Source of the DNA: Tenrec ecaudatus
Taxonomy: Eukaryota > Chordata > Mammalia > Afrosoricida > Tenrecidae
Assembly (NCBI RefSeq): GCF_050624435.1
Contig: NC_134536.1
Span: 128,844,758 to 128,908,757, forward strand
Direction: 5' to 3'
Length of the DNA: 64,000 nt
In this document: positions 22,101 through 33,984 of the stretch, piece after piece
Layout of the letters: each line of letters starts with the position of its first letter
How positions within the stretch are numbered: position 1 is the first letter of the stretch
Made by a program: the position numbers and the translations under genes
The notes under the pieces: model-generated
Database searches by the model: none
The model's input: only the letters and a program-made list of their open reading frames with translations
What the model was told of the DNA's origin: nothing

Positions 22101-24475
22101 TTGTCCTTCACCCCAATGTGGGAGACGTGAAAATGTGAGGAAAATTAGCATCTCGGTGTTAATGAACTACAACAGTGGCTCTCTTGGTTCTCCTAAGAGC
22201 CCAACTGGAGTTGGTCTTATCCCCCCTCCCCATCCTGCAGTGGAGGTACATGGAAGGCCCTGCTTGGGGTGGGGTGAGGGGTGGGGGCGAGCTGGAGGGG
22301 CTGCCTGGCAGACCCACTGCCTCTCTGGGTTCAGAGGCCTCACCAAGGCCAATTAGCACTTGCTTAGCAGATTCCTAACATCTTCTCCCCAGAGACACCT
22401 CCACAGGTCTTTACTTCCAGAAACAACAACAAAAGGAAAATGGGGCCCCTGGCCCCTAGCTCCCCAAACTGACTGCAAGTGAAGGCGGCAGACTTGTTCA
22501 GTGAAGGCCACTTAGCTAGTCTTTCCAAGCCCAGGAAGCAGAGTTCACGGGAAACCAGACACTGTCAGCCAAGGCCCTGAGCACCAGGGACATACAACAT
22601 CCCAAACCCCTTTGTTCTCCAAGGCCCACTTAGGGGGAGGGGGTGCAGGAGGCGGCAAGGGGTCTTATGGCAGGGTCTACCTAACTGCCCTCTACCCAAG
22701 ACCTGGCTGGGATCTTTGTGCAAAGACCTAACCATAAACCTTCCACCCTTCCCAAACCTGCTGGGGTCCCTGGCTCTGCAAATACCTGTGACCACCATAA
22801 ACGCCCTTCCACGTCCCCCCCCCCGCCCCCCTCCGTTTAAGGCCCTGGCCTGCTTGCTGCTAAATGAGAGCATTTGTTTCGAATTTGCAAATCCTGAAAG
22901 CGGTGGAAACCCAAGTCAAGTCCGGCCTAACATGAACCGCTCTGCATTCCTGGGGGCTGAAGCACCACGGCTTCAAAAGCCTGGAGGGCCAGGCTATTTA
23001 CTCACTGGTGGGGCAATTGGGAGAGGTACGTTCCTGGGCCCTGAAGAGACAGGCGCCTTTGATCCAGGCCAGGGTGGGAGGGGGATGGAGGGAGTGCCAC
23101 ACTCTCCTATCCCCTCTGGGATCCCCCTAGTCAGTGGCCTAGGACAGCGTTCACGGGGGAGGGCCAAGTAGAGGCTCGCCTAAAATTGCTTCCTGGAGAC
23201 AGAGCAGGCCTCTGGGACCATCTTCAAAAGGTCGTGAGAACAAAGGCATAGAGGGCCAGGGAAAGAAGGACAGAGACCGGTACCCACACCTTTTCCATAG
23301 CAATCCTGAGGCCAAGTTTTCCAGCCCATCCCTCACTCAGCCAGGCAACCCTACTCACTGGGCAAGGGAGATGGATGCTGGTGGTTATGAAATAAAGGCC
23401 TTTTGTTTTAACAATGGGGTGAGGGGTTGAGCTTACCCCCCACACACAAGTCCTCAGGGCTGTTCCAGAACCCAGCCAGGCTCCCGCCTCCAGAAGCCTG
23501 ACCCCTGGGGTGGAGGATGAGCCCCCATCATAGGCCAGGCTGAGCGGCTGCTGGCTGAGATGAGCATTTTATTTTTAATTGATTAGTTCAACAACCAGTT
23601 TCATTTGCTAAATTAACCAAACAGGTAAGAGTGATATGCTCTTCATAGCTGGGGGCTACAAGACCCCCTAAGGCTGCAAGACAAGGGTTTCTTTGTTTGC
23701 GATCTGTTTTGGTTTTTGGGTGGCTGGAAATGAACTTTTGGGATCTCAGATCCCATCTCGGTGTACCACCTCTGGAAGGACTGACTGGCCCGAAGGGCCC
23801 AATCCTCTCTCTCCCTCGACTGGGAAAACAGCCCGGCTCTCTCCGTACATAGAGGCTCTACAGAGGGCTCAGAAGGTGGCATCTTCCAGGGGAGCTGCTG
23901 CTCTTCCCTCCCTGAGGACCAGGGAGGACAGAGCTTCAGAAGCAGCAGGGTTACCAGCTCAGCCAAAGGGCCTGGCACAGGCAGCAAGCTTGCATCTCCC
24001 CGAAAATCAGGGGCCATGGTCCAACCTCCTTTGAAGGTTAACAGCCTTGCCCCACCCCTACCCCCAAAGTCATCCACAGAAGGGAAACCTGCATCCAGGG
24101 TCACCCTACTATGTGCCCTGGGGCCTGTCCCAACAGGCGTGGGCACGTCTACATATACAAAAAGTGTTCAGGTGGCAACCTCGTCACCACCCCAGGAATG
24201 ACTGTGTCACCACCCACGTGGCCTCCAGCACACAGCGTCACCCTGTGTTCTGCTCCCGACACACAGCCCAGGTTTGGAATGTGGCAGGGCACCTGCAAGC
24301 CAGGACCTGTAGCCACCTGTGACCTGCCAGCAAAGCCAGGGCTCCAGGGTTGCTGAGGGAAAGCTGAGCCATGGGGATCCGGGCAATCTTAGTCCACTCC
24401 AGGCAGGCGGTATGCGCAGACCTCGAAACGGGCCATCCGCAACCTTAACCCTGCCGCTCTGTGTCTGAAAAGACC
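19185..24475. other. Mostly unique intronic sequence
   Basis: Few recognisable transposons in about 5 kb: only simple repeats, such as the (GC)n(AC)n run at about 21632-21661, a C-rich minisatellite-like triplication of a ctgaagtgcatctccagtct unit at about 21345-21475, and G- or C-rich runs. AT-rich blocks at about 19890-20180 and 23560-23645 stand out and look like candidate regulatory elements. No coding exon with matched splice sites was found. Confidence 0.45.
21345..21475. repeat. Three-copy tandem repeat, unit about 45 bases
   Basis: Three direct copies of a unit containing gctgaagtgcatctccagtc followed by accagacacccccc, diverged by a few substitutions. Confidence 0.75.
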
Positions 24476-24479
24476 ACCA

Positions 24480-24680
24480 TCAACAAAAACACAACACCCC
24501 CTGCCACCCAGCCAACCCTGACACAGAGCGGCCCTAGAGCGCAGGGCAGAACTGCCCCTGTGGGATTGCCAGGCTGCAACTCTTTACCAGCGTAGAGAGC
24601 AAGCCGCCTCCGCCTCCCATGGAGCGGCTGGTGGTCTGGAACTATGGCTGTCTGCCCACGAGGGCGGCTCACAGGCGATT
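24480..24680 (-). repeat. AfroSINE copy, reverse orientation
   Basis: cccagccaaccctgacacag, gggcagaactgcccctgtgg, gattgccaggctgcaactct, ttaccagcgtagagagcaag and gagcggctggtggtctggaa in tail-to-head order. Confidence 0.7.
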
Positions 24681-24684
24681 GAAA

Positions 24685-27600
24685 GAGTTTGGAGGCAAAG
24701 ATGCTCTTGAGCAGGAAGGTCCAAAAGATCTCTCCCAGCGTCACTAGTCAATATTCGCCTCATCTGGAAAGAAACCCAAGACGAGTCCTCTCCCCACCTG
24801 ACTAGCAGGGTTTGGTTCCCCAAACCTATGGGCAACGAGGGTTTGTGATCTGCACAGCCCACTCCCCACCCTGACCTGGCTCCAGGAGCATGTGCGTGTG
24901 CAACCTGTCCCCGTTTCTGGTGGTGACCCACACACCCCGCAGAGGCCCTAAGTTGGGAGCCTGGAAGAGACCTGTAGTCTGGTCTCTGGTTTGGCCATCC
25001 TGAGCTGGTTGCATTTGATGCCAGCTTCTCCACCTGCTGAACGCAAACCAAACCAAACCGCTCCTTGCCCTGTGTACCACCGAGTTAGATTAAGAGGATC
25101 AAGTGCGGGGGGGCGAGGTGGGGAGGGGAGGGGGTGAACAAGCAGTTGTTGGTTAATGCAGGGGCCCCCCTCCCCGTGAGTCCAACCCCCCCCAATTTCC
25201 CCAATGTGAAGCCCTCCTTCAGCTGTTCTCCTTTCTGTGTGAAAATCAAAGGGGTTCTCCCCACTCCTGCTGCACCGGTCCCTCAAATACTTGAGCACTG
25301 GCCAACGAAGCCTTTACGCCTACTTTTAAACACCGAAGAAACAGGAGGAAAAGCTTTTAAAATTTTCTTAAATGAAAAAACTAAAACCCCTCTTCCCCAA
25401 GCTTCAATGAAATGTGCTCAAACCTTCCCCTTCCCCCTTTGCACCCAGGACTCACACCCGCATGCCCACATCGCCCATGTGATCAAGTCTAAACGCATCT
25501 GCGCCCACGCACGCGCACAGACTCCGGAATAAAACCCAGACTGCCCTCGGATCAAAGAGCTTTCCCGAAAAGCCCTGGGGGAGCGGCTGTGGGCAGGAAC
25601 ACAGCTCGGCTGCAAGAAGACACTCTCTGAGTCTCTGTCCTGGAGCTGAGATCTGGGGAGGCGTGTGGGACTTGGCCCGAGGTCCCACAAGCAGAGTGGG
25701 ACCCATGTGAGGGTCTCCCAGAGCCCCCTAGGCTTAAGAGGGGGTGTGCATCCCAGGAAACCTGACCAGAGTACACCACGACCTAGGACTTAGGACCCAC
25801 CTTTGAGACAGCCCTCTGCCCAGATCACAGGAGGGCCTGGTGTTCCCTGGGGGAGGGGACAGGTAAGCCTGTAGCTCCCTAATGAAGTGTGAAATGGTAT
25901 CTGGGTAGTCACTCACCGGAAGACTCAGCCAGCCTTCTGTGTCAGTTATGACAACGTCTGCATCTGAGGCAGAAAAGCCCCCTACAGGTGAGACACCCCT
26001 GCCTCCCAGCCCATCCCAAGTCACAGCGACCCCACAGGGCGGAGTAGGGGGGACCCCGGGGCTGAAACCCACGAGGCCCGGAAATGGATGAAGACCACAG
26101 CAGTCACGGGGCATACTGCGGAATGGGTGCAGTTATATGGGGGGCCTGCAGTGTCCCAGGAGGCCAGAGGACAGCCGTGAACAGGGTACATCTAACCCTA
26201 AGATTAGAACAGAGCCTATTAAGATAACCTTGACCCAACAGCCGAGAGACCTATACAGTAGGTTTCTCATTCCAACAGGACAGCCCTGGGTGTCAGCGCA
26301 GGATGCACTGCCAAGGGGTCAGTAGTACTGAAATACCGCCTGCGGGCCACTGGCCAGAAGGCCCGGGGCACAGAGCTGCTCCAGCTGGAGGAAGGGCCCC
26401 ATTTCTCACGGGTACAAAGCTGCTACTCAGACACAGCCATTACCCTTCAGCAGCCCCAAGGGCAGACAAGCATTCTCCTTATCACCCTTCAACCACTAGC
26501 CCAAGGAGGGGACAAAGGGAGCCAGGGTGTCTCCCGGAAAAGGAGCCATGCATTCTGGGAGGGTCATGCCTGCCTTGGCCTCCTAGGCACCCCTAGGGAG
26601 AGCCTTCCATCCCTGACCACACAGCCTCTTGGGAACATCCCCCACACCCCCCAACCCACGGCATTGAGGGACGGGCCCACAAGATGCACAAAACCTCATA
26701 GCCACCCAGCAATGAGAAGCCCTTCCCGTAGATCATACAGAAATCTTCACAGGTGACCAGAAGCACAGTGTGCCGCCCACTCCCGGGAAGAGCCCAGCAG
26801 CAGGCAGGGTAACCCAGCAAGGACCACTCTCAAGAGAATCCGCGTTGGGATGGTACAAGGAAGCGTCCCCACCAGGAAGTGCAAAGTGGCGTTCCCCACA
26901 TTTCTAAGCCGCTGTTGAAATATGAAGATCCACTGCAGCGGGGAAGAGAGTGCTTTATCATAAACACAGCATTTCCAAAGCTGCCGGCCAACGGGGCTGT
27001 GTCGAGCCCTCGTGAACCACGAACAGAGTCCCAAGGAAAGGCAGGAGCAAGGAAGGATGGCGAGTGATGTCAAGTAGGCTGGCTTCCCTGTGACAGCCAT
27101 CCCTCCAGCCGCAGATCACCTCACGGTGTAGACGAGACACACGCACCGTCACCTGCGTCTTAACAGATGAAGGGAGGCTCAGAAAAGTTAACTGGCCACG
27201 TGACACACAACAACGGAGTTGAACCACAACACAGAAAGCCACGGCTCTGCCTATCACGACTTGCTGTTCTGCGATGTCAGAAAGGCCCACGCAGGTTTCC
27301 AGACTCGTGGTCGGGTGCCTGAAGTCCCTGGTTGGTACAAGCGGCTGACTGTTTCACGACGAGCAGCCAGAACGTTGGTGGTTTGAGCCCTGGTTCAAAG
27401 GTGGCACGGAAGACAGTCAATCTGGTGATCTGCTTCCGAAAGAAAGCTCACAGCTTGGGAAGCCTGGGAAGCAGGTCTACTCCGCCCACGTGCTGCCGCC
27501 ATGAATTTGAATCCACACGAGGGCAGGCCTGATGCCCATACCAACAGTCTAGTGGCCCCGGCTGCCCACGCCAGCTAGCTGCGACGTGGCCCCCTCTCCT

Positions 27601-28150
27601 CTCTGAAGCCCTGCCGCTCCCACACGTTCCGTGATGCTCTTCATTCTGCCTAGTGCTTTTCCAAAGGGTGGCTTTCCAGGATCCCTGGGCTGGTTCTGAC
27701 CTCTCCCCATTCTCTCCTTCCTGCCTCCCTCCCCACCTGGGGCAGCTACACCCATAGAAGATACTCAAGCACTTGGAGCCGACTCCACCTTCAGCTCCCC
27801 TCAATCGATTGATCGTAATACCAGCCTCTCTCCTTCCTACCCCCACACCACCTTCAATTGACAGATCCTCGAGGGCTGCCCAAGGGGTTCTCACGCATGA
27901 GTACATAAAACAACAGGCCTAGAAAGACGCTCTTTAAAATGCCATTTCTTTGACATCTGAACTATGTAACCAGTGCGAGCTCCTAATACAGCAGAACCTA
28001 ACAAATAATAGGTAAATAGAGGCATTTCCTGGGCCCATTCCCAGAGCCCCTAACGGGCAGGCCTGCAGCACCGCTAACCCTGATGATGGGCTCTGGACCA
28101 CACTTCTACGAAGCACAAGCCTCCTTCATACGCAATTCACAATCCCTATC
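24685..28150. other. Mostly unique intronic sequence
   Basis: Contains a MIR-like segment at about 27060-27240 (acagatgaagggaggctcag, aaaagttaactggccacgtg) and an AfroSINE-like segment at about 27310-27510 (gctgactgtttcacgacgag, aacgttggtggtttgagccc). A reverse SINE scrap lies near 26000-26070. Otherwise nothing recognised; ORFs of 60-150 codons here are chance. Confidence 0.4.
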
Positions 28151-28154
28151 CCAC

Positions 28155-28360
28155 CCTCCAGCAGCCCAGGCGGTGTAATGGTTACGTGTTGGGCTTCGAT
28201 TGGAGAGGTCAGCAGTTCGAAATCACCGGCTGCTCCGAGAGAAAAAGCCAGGGCTTTCTGTCCTCGTGAAGCGGAACCATCTCAGTCACTTACGGGACAG
28301 AGGTACCCTGCCCTTTGGAGTCGGCATCCACTCGGTGGCACGGAGGGAGTGAACTTGGGC
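28155..28360 (+). repeat. AfroSINE copy
   Basis: agcccaggcggtgtaatggt, gagaggtcagcagttcgaaa, ggctgctccgagagaaaaag and the tail tggagtcggcatccactcgg, in sense order. Confidence 0.75.
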
Positions 28361-28364
28361 TTCA

Positions 28365-30480
28365 CCTAAGTCCGTCACCACCACCAAGGTTCAATTGCCC
28401 GGCCAATGACCCCCCACCCCATTCCCTGCGTGTCAGTGGGAGGTTTGTGCTGCGGGGACACGGACCCGGTTTCAGCAGAGTTCTCACACTGAGACGGGTC
28501 AGGAAGAAATGGCAGTTCGTGAGTACCCTAAAACCCACCAGGGCCTGACCCCTTGGTGACCATAAGGGCATGCAGGACCAGGTGTCTTTCCGTTCCACAG
28601 CCAGCAGCCACATCTGCTGTCAGAGACTGGCCACCTGCGGGAAGCCTCCCAGAGAGGCGGCATTCACCCCGCACCTCACCTCAGCACGCATAGTGGGCGC
28701 CCCGGGGCAGGGCTGGGGGTTGCACTGGTTAGGCGGCCCCAAGTCCAAGCCTGGAGCAAGGACCTGTAGCCCCAAACTGCTGCCCCTTCAGACAGCATTT
28801 CCTTCCTGCCCCGTTGCCATTCTGCGGCCTGACTCTGAGGAAAATGGCCTAAATGTGCAGGGGGAGGGTGGGGAGAGGATGGAAAAAGTGACATACTACA
28901 GAGGCTTCCTCAAACCGCTGATCAGCTGTGACAGCTGCTCCACCAGCCCACCAAAGCGCCAGGGGCTCGCAGCAGACTCAGAGAACCCCACGACAGGGCT
29001 CTGCCCCATCCACAATGGGGAGCCTCCACCCGCTTAGGAAGAAGGACTGGGGGGCGATGGGGAACCCAGGGCAGGAGGCAAGGGGTGGACCAGCGGCAGC
29101 TCAAGGGCAAGGTTGGAGCCAGTCCCAACGACGGTGGCCCTGCGCCCATAACCCCGCCACGAGGCTCTGGCCATGGGCACCGCAGCAGAGTGGCAGGCTA
29201 CTGAGGTTCGGGTGAGTAGGAGGACACTGAGGGACACAGGCCAAGCACACTCAACCCCACTTACTGAGCCTTTCTTCCATTGGGCCAACAACCAAGCCTG
29301 AGTCCCTGGCCCACACTGCTCTTGGCTCAAAGACGAGTGTTCTGAAGCGGCCAACCTCTGTCCCAGACACGTCTCCCAGAAGTGCTACTGGCTTACACAC
29401 ACACTCACAAAGACCTCCTCACTCCAAAATGTAAAGTGCCCCAAAGACCAGCAACACGGTTGCAGCCCAGCAGAAGACGGGCTCCCTTTCCGAACCAAAT
29501 AAATTCCTGAAAAGTCCTCCTCCAGCCACTCCACGGGCTGGCTCTCCTGCAGAGGAAGACAGGCAAGCAAGGCCAGCCTTCCCCCAAGAACTCCTCCCCT
29601 TGCAAACCTGGAGTCACCCGCCGTCTGTCTGCGTTTCCTTCACGAAAACCCCATTCAACGTGGGCTCACTCACTTGCCCAGGGCACCCATCCCAGTGCCC
29701 CCTTGGTGTTGGGGGCCACTGGGGGGAGGGTTTGAACTAAGTCAGACCAACCCCCTGACAGAGTCCAACCGACCCCAAGGGATTCCACAGCTGTCACCTC
29801 CTCACGGAGCCTCTGGGTGGAGTGGGTTTGGGTTTGTACCCAAAGTGTGTTCACATGAGCTGAAAGTTATTTGAAGCACGTCTTGAAATATTGCGCAAAC
29901 AATTGGGGGGCGTCCCCCATGTATCCTGCAGCAACAGGAAAGCTCTGCGCTGAGTGTCTGGGGAATGAGGGGATGCTCAGACCAGGGCTTCTACAACCTC
30001 AGGGTACAACATCATGGGGGAGGGGTTTCCTGGCTAAAATACAGCTCTGGATCCTTGCTCCTGCCACTTCGCGAACTTTCCTGAGGAGCAAAATGGCAGG
30101 TAACGGGTGACGCCAACAGCTGGCACTTGGTTTGGACTCAGCCAGCAGCCAGCAGAGGAAGACATCTAGTGACCTGCTTCCAGAAAGATGGGGCCAAGAG
30201 CACTCCACGGACCAGTTCTGCTAGGTACCCCGTGGGGTCGCCCCGACTCGCCAAGCACAGATTCGGAAGCTTCTGCTTTTCAGACAACGTCGGCTTCCGA
30301 GGAGGAGGCTGTGGCTCAAGGTCCCAAGGAGGGTACGGGAAGTGGGGACTACACTGCGACCCGCTATTGGAAGGGGTGACGCCAGGCAGCTGCCGGCAGC
30401 ACGCTGGGTCAGATCTGGGGGTCACTGGAGGCTTTTTCTTCCGCGGCCGCTGTTGGGACAGCCGTCGGTCTCGTCGACTC
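28365..30480. other. Unique intronic sequence
   Basis: No gene recognised. A weak SINE-like stretch lies at about 30130-30290 (gtgacctgcttccagaaaga, ccgtggggtcgccccgactc). GC-rich chance ORFs on both strands. Confidence 0.4.
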
Positions 30481-30489
30481 CCCTGTTGT

Positions 30490-32960
30490 GGTCGGCACTA
30501 TTTGAGAAGGAGGCATGGCGGCGTAATGGGTCCACGCGGGGCTGGGATGTGCCTTGCCACTGCCCGGTCCTGCCCCATCTCAGAACTGTTGCTATGTTTG
30601 GGCCCCTTATGGCAATCACTGTGTCCATCCATCTCACCGAGGGCCGTCACTTCCATCCGGTGACCATCGACGTCACCACGCACGACGTCCTTCTCCAGGA
30701 TCTGGTCCCTCCTGATAAATCGGCCACATGAAGTCTGTCTGTCCTCACCTCGCAGGAGCCTTCTTCCTGTCCTTTCACCAGGGCAGATTCGTTTGTTCTT
30801 CTGGCCGACACCGTGGTCTACGCAATGTTCGTGGCCGGCACGGGAATGCCAAGGCATCGATCCATCTTCAGTTTTCCTTCTCCGTTATCCGGCTTCCGTA
30901 TGCGGATGAGGTGACTGAAGCCAGCTCGGCTGAGGCCGGGCGCACTCTGGTCCTCCGAGTGGCATCTTTGCTTTAAAGAGGCCTTTGCACACGTGCCAAA
31001 CGTAGCATGTCGCGTCAAGCAAAATGAACCCCTTGGCCATTCCATCTCTTCTCCTGAGCACGGGGCTGCTTATTGGCCAGTTGGGGGCTTCTTGTCTTTT
31101 CTCCGTTGATGAGCCACGCATCCCGAAGGCCCTAGGACTCGACGTCTTCATCAGGAAGTGTTTCCAGTCCTTTCTGTTTCAGCAAGCAAATCCAGTCATC
31201 CGCCTACCTCAGATGGTGCCGTATTCCTCCAATCCCGAGGCCACGTTGTGTTCGTATAGTGTAGTTTCTTGGACTTCTTGTTTAGTTTGCATGTGGAGTA
31301 CGTGCGAAGGGGCTTCAAACAGCGCGGTGAAGAATCGCCTTACGTTTCCACACGGTTTTCGAAGCCCTCTGACAAAGGCTCCGACAGGGACGCCGCTCCT
31401 GATTGTAAGCCACCTTGATCTGTATCCTTTGTTTGGCTTCAACAGTTGCCTCTTGGACTATACTGAGGTTGCTCAAAAACCCAATTAGAATCCCCACTCT
31501 TTGCTAGGTTGCCCGTCACTTGTGAAGACCCACACAGTCGTCGAGGACTTCTGCACAGCCAATTAAACATAAGAAAACCTCACTCCTTTCAGCCAACATC
31601 CATCTGACGTCACCAATGGTATCGCATGTCCTACATTGTCTGCTGTGTCTCGCTTGAATTTCCAGCAGCTGCCTGGAATCATTTTCGAATCATCTTCAAC
31701 AAAATTTTGCTTGCCTGGAGTATTAACTGTGGTGTTCACCAACTGGCCACATCCTGCTAGATCATCTTGCTTTGGAAGGAGCTCAAATATGGATTTTTTT
31801 CCTTTTTTTATGAATTTCTTTCCCTTTTTTTTTTAATGGATTTCTTTCTATTGGATGCTCAGGCAGTTGGCTCGCTTCCGAATTTCTTGGCATAGACCAG
31901 TGAGCGCTCCCAGCATTGCACCCGTTTGCTGAAATAGCTCACTTGCTATTTCACCAATTCCTTCAGGACAACTTGGACTTTGTCTTTCAACACCGTCAGT
32001 TTTTGATCCTATGCTACTTATGAAATAGCTGAAGAGTGACCAATTCTTTTTGGTGACTCTTTGCACCTTCTTCGGATGGAAGAAGCTCTGTGTCGTTCGC
32101 TATTTTCCCCACAGGCTCTTTTTTTGTTGTTGTTGTGGCTCGGAGTCTTTATTGATCGGTAATCTCCCCACAGGCTCTTGCAGTGTTGCAATTCAAAACT
32201 TGGAGTTTTCTTCAGCTCTTTCGACTTGAGAAATGCCAAGCATGTTCCTCCCTGCTGACAGATAGAAAGACTATCTCCAAGTCTTTTCACGTTCCGTTAT
32301 GGTACTTTTTACACGGTCTTCTCAAGCTGCCCTTGGAAATCTTTCATCGTTTCTTCCTTTTGCGTTAGCCACTCTACATTCAAGAGCAAGTTTCTGCCTC
32401 TTCGGTCATTCCTTTCCGTCCTTTTCTTTTTTTTATAAATGACCTCGTGCTTTCTTCGGGTATGAAGATATCATCCCACAACTCAGCAGTTCTCGGTGTG
32501 TCAAATCGATTCTTGCGATGACCTCTAATTCCGTTGGGACATACTCAAGGTCATGGTTTTGCTCTCCTGGACTCATTCTAATTTTCTTCAGCTTCCCTTG
32601 AACTTGGATTTGAGCAACTGATGGTCTGTTCTAACTGATCGTATTGATGATCTATTCTGCGGCCAGGCCCTGTTCTGACCGCTCGTGTTGGGCTTCTCCA
32701 ATTTCTCTTCCCAGATGTAGCTAATTTGAGGCCTAGATTTTCAGTCCAGCAAAGTCCACATGCACAGCTGCTGCATTTGTTGTTGCATATAAGGTAGTGG
32801 CAACAAACACGTTATCATTCCAAAAGTCTATCGTGAGAGCTCTGGATCCGTTTCTTTCGCCAAGGCCATATTTCCAACTACCAATCCTAAGACGATTTTT
32901 ATTCGTAGTATTCTCATAAGAAATGTTCTAGGCTGTCCCACAGAGTCACTGCGAGTCAGG
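30490..32960 (-). mobile_element. RTE-type LINE, near full-length relic
   Basis: About 2.4 kb reads on the minus strand as an RTE element. At the low-coordinate end is the 3' terminus (cactgcccggtcctgcccca, cagaactgttgctatgtttg, caatcactgtgtccatccat, ccttctccaggatctggtcc). The middle has RT-region landmarks (agcaagcaaatccagtcatc, gaagacccacacagtcgtcg, cttcaacaaaattttgcttg, tttcttggcatagaccagtg, gaccaattctttttggtgac). The high-coordinate end reaches the endonuclease region (tgagcaactgatggtctgtt, tcgccaaggccatatttcca, actaccaatcctaag). Truncated at its 5' end and disrupted by many stops and indels. RTE elements encode an endonuclease-reverse transcriptase; this copy cannot be active. Confidence 0.8.
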
Positions 32961-33457
32961 ACTGACTCGGCGGCGAGGGAAGCCATTTATAGACATGCTC
33001 ATCACATTGCCCGAGGCCCAAAAGGGATAGGAAACAAGGGGTTCTGTGTAGCCTGGAAGGACTCCTCATTAGTCACCATCAGTGACTGACCCTGAGTGGC
33101 ACAAACCGTAGGGATACCAGCCTCTAGAGAGGGTGGCCCATGCTTAGGACTCCTGGAACACGCCAGAGCCCTGTCACCTCGGAACCCAGAGAAGCCACCA
33201 CAAACAACAGGCTGCCCAGAAATAAGAAAGGAAGAATCTGACCCCTCGCTTCAGAAGAACAGGCAACCACAACCCAGAGAGGCTGGAGAGGGTGCAAAAG
33301 ACCCAGCCACACATACCCAAGGGGCAAAGGGGTGTTTAATGCTGTCCTTGATTTCTTGACCCCATAAGCAGAAGTTTACTCACTTTGTAAATCAAGTGCA
33401 TGTGCCATCCATTCAACTCAACTCACAGCCTCCCTGCTCGGCTGGCTTTTCCCAAGG

Positions 33458-33975
33458 TGTGCTAGTCTGGGGACTTCAGAGACACAAATCCACAGAAAAC
33501 CATATGTAGAAGAGTTTTATATAAAAGGGTAAGTGCACATCAAGAAAACATCCCAAACCAGTGCTGCCCAAGCCCACAAGTCCAACATTAACCCATATGT
33601 CCAACATCAATCCACAAAGTCCCCCTCCATCTCACAAAACACACACTATGATGCCGACTGCAGGAGGAAAGCCGAGTCAGTGAACGTGTAAGCATCTCAG
33701 CACTGGCAGGGGTCTCTCCACACGGCTGCTTCAGCACCCAGGACTGCATCGAGGTAGGTCCATGTGGCTTCTTCTCAGGGATGTCTTGCAGGAAGTGAGC
33801 CTGGCCAGCTGAAGCAAGGAAATGGCTAAGGCAGCTGCACCCTGGTCCAACCATCAGAAAGCAAGAGACCCGAGAACTCGAAAGGCGAGGCTTAAGGAGC
33901 CATTTATCCCTCCGCCCTTCAATTAACGTCACTTGTGTTTATCGGCCAGGTTGGCAAAATAAACTAACTAATTCA
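33458..33975. mobile_element. Solo LTR of an endogenous retrovirus
   Basis: A 518-base element beginning TGTGCTAGTC and ending AACTAATTCA (TG...CA), flanked by the identical 5-base direct repeat CAAGG at 33453-33457 and 33976-33980. A 5-base duplication is typical of ERVL/MaLR-class insertions. An AATAAA lies at 33958-33963, very close to the end, so orientation is not settled. No gag, pol or env sequence adjoins it, so it is a solo LTR left after recombination. It lies in PTK7 intron 1. Confidence 0.75.
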
Positions 33976-33984
33976 CAAGGGATC

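Noticed and set aside
30127-31497. Possible host gene from overlapping ORFs at 30.1-31.5 kb
   Set aside because: Most of the stretch is antisense RTE retrotransposon sequence; the ORFs do not match PTK7 or another cellular gene.
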